DNA of 64,000 nt from assembly GCA_016183805.1 (NCBI GenBank), contig JACPDX010000013.1:124001-188000 (forward strand), read 5' to 3'. The notes beneath the pieces are model-generated. The model was not told the DNA's origin, ran no database searches, and was given only the letters and a program-made list of their open reading frames with translations. Made by a program: the position numbers and the translations under genes. Within the stretch, counting starts at the first letter, position 1. The number at the start of each line of letters is the position of its first letter. Of this stretch, positions 63,839-64,000 are shown piece by piece. Source of the DNA: Bacteroidota bacterium. Lineage in GTDB: Bacteria; Bacteroidota; Bacteroidia; Flavobacteriales_E; Vicingaceae.

Positions 63839-63862
63839 CTACCCCTCTAAAAAGAGGGGTAG
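63839..63862 (-). terminator. Hairpin after the partial gene at the window end
   Basis: CTACCCCTCT and AGAGGGGTAG pair perfectly over 10 base pairs around AAAA, 26 bases past the stop codon of the leftward gene at 63888. Confidence 0.6.
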
Positions 63863-63887
63863 AAATGAGTTAATTTTTAGAATCCTC

Positions 63888-64000
63888 CTAAATTCTTTCG
63901 AAGGTAAAAGTAACACTATTCTGAATAATATTTACAGTTTTACAATGGCTTAAATGGGTAAATTGATAAGCATTGTTGATGTTAAAAGGCTCAGCATGGA
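63888..64000 (-). CDS. C-terminal end of a gene entering from the right (partial)
   Basis: Open frame on the minus strand from the window edge to TAG at 63888-63890, giving 37 residues including AEPFNINNAYQFTHLSHC and ending VTFTFERI. The alternating strand pattern and codon use look coding. It is too short to assign to a family. A hairpin follows at 63839-63862. Confidence 0.55.
   Translation of the reverse strand, partial: HAEPFNINNAYQFTHLSHCKTVNIIQNSVTFTFERI

Overview
The window is about 64 kb of AT-rich chromosome from a member of the Bacteroidota, most likely Flavobacteriales or a close relative. The evidence is two secreted proteins with type IX secretion (T9SS) sorting tails (type A and type B), promoters of the TTG / TAnnTTTG type used by this phylum, no evident Shine-Dalgarno sites, menaquinone synthesis through futalosine (MqnC), Kdo synthesis (KdsB) and LPS-type glycosyltransferases. 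No rRNA, tRNA, CRISPR array, intact insertion sequence or replication origin was seen.

Layout. 0-7 kb: RNase R, kdsB, a PhoR-like kinase, an orphan membrane PAS protein and two LPS-core glycosyltransferases. 7-13.3 kb: a very large membrane coiled-coil protein, an RsbW-like ATPase and ybeY in one operon, then mnmG flanked by two parS-like ParB sites. 13.5-23.2 kb: an accessory block between mnmG and pdxA, holding a flavin oxidoreductase, a frameshifted small lipoprotein, a GT-C-like membrane protein, a degenerate metallophosphoesterase, a T9SS-sorted propeller protein, a repeat lipoprotein and a CotH/beta-helix lipoprotein. Three of these genes share an unnamed ~40-residue repeat, and a second, divergent copy of the pdxA 3' end lies inside the block. 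23.2-30.3 kb: pdxA, pepA, mqnC, a giant T9SS type B protein and riboflavin synthase.

30.4-38 kb is a phosphate island: Na/Pi cotransporter, phoU, pstB, pstA, pstC, pstS and an OprP-like porin. Three of its promoter regions carry the same paired element, CTTAACA-N4-CTTAACA read in the gene direction, which is a good candidate Pho box. 38.2-40.4 kb is a small mobile island: a tyrosine recombinase fragment, a rifampin ADP-ribosyltransferase (arr) bounded by GTTAGCGGT / ACCGCTAAC, and a divergent SnoaL-like / HxlR pair with a visible operator. 40.4-48 kb: rpiB, a secreted MORN-type repeat protein, a 1428-residue multi-PAS histidine kinase and its LytTR response regulator.

48-57 kb: an agmatinase-family enzyme, a tightly overlapping PAP2 - crcB - pafA - lipoprotein operon, proC, a ClC channel and a broken potassium channel gene with an N-terminal beta-helix (G7 tract frameshift plus an in-frame TAG). 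57-63 kb: a complete tripartite efflux operon (ATPase, two MacB-like permeases, adaptor, TolC-like channel), an SDR oxidoreductase and the C-terminal end of a gene leaving the window.

The most interesting signals are the parS pair around mnmG, the shared Pho box, the repeat module and pdxA remnant in the 13.5-23 kb block, the arr cassette ends, and the broken channel gene. Family assignments come from recognising motifs by eye. No database search was run.
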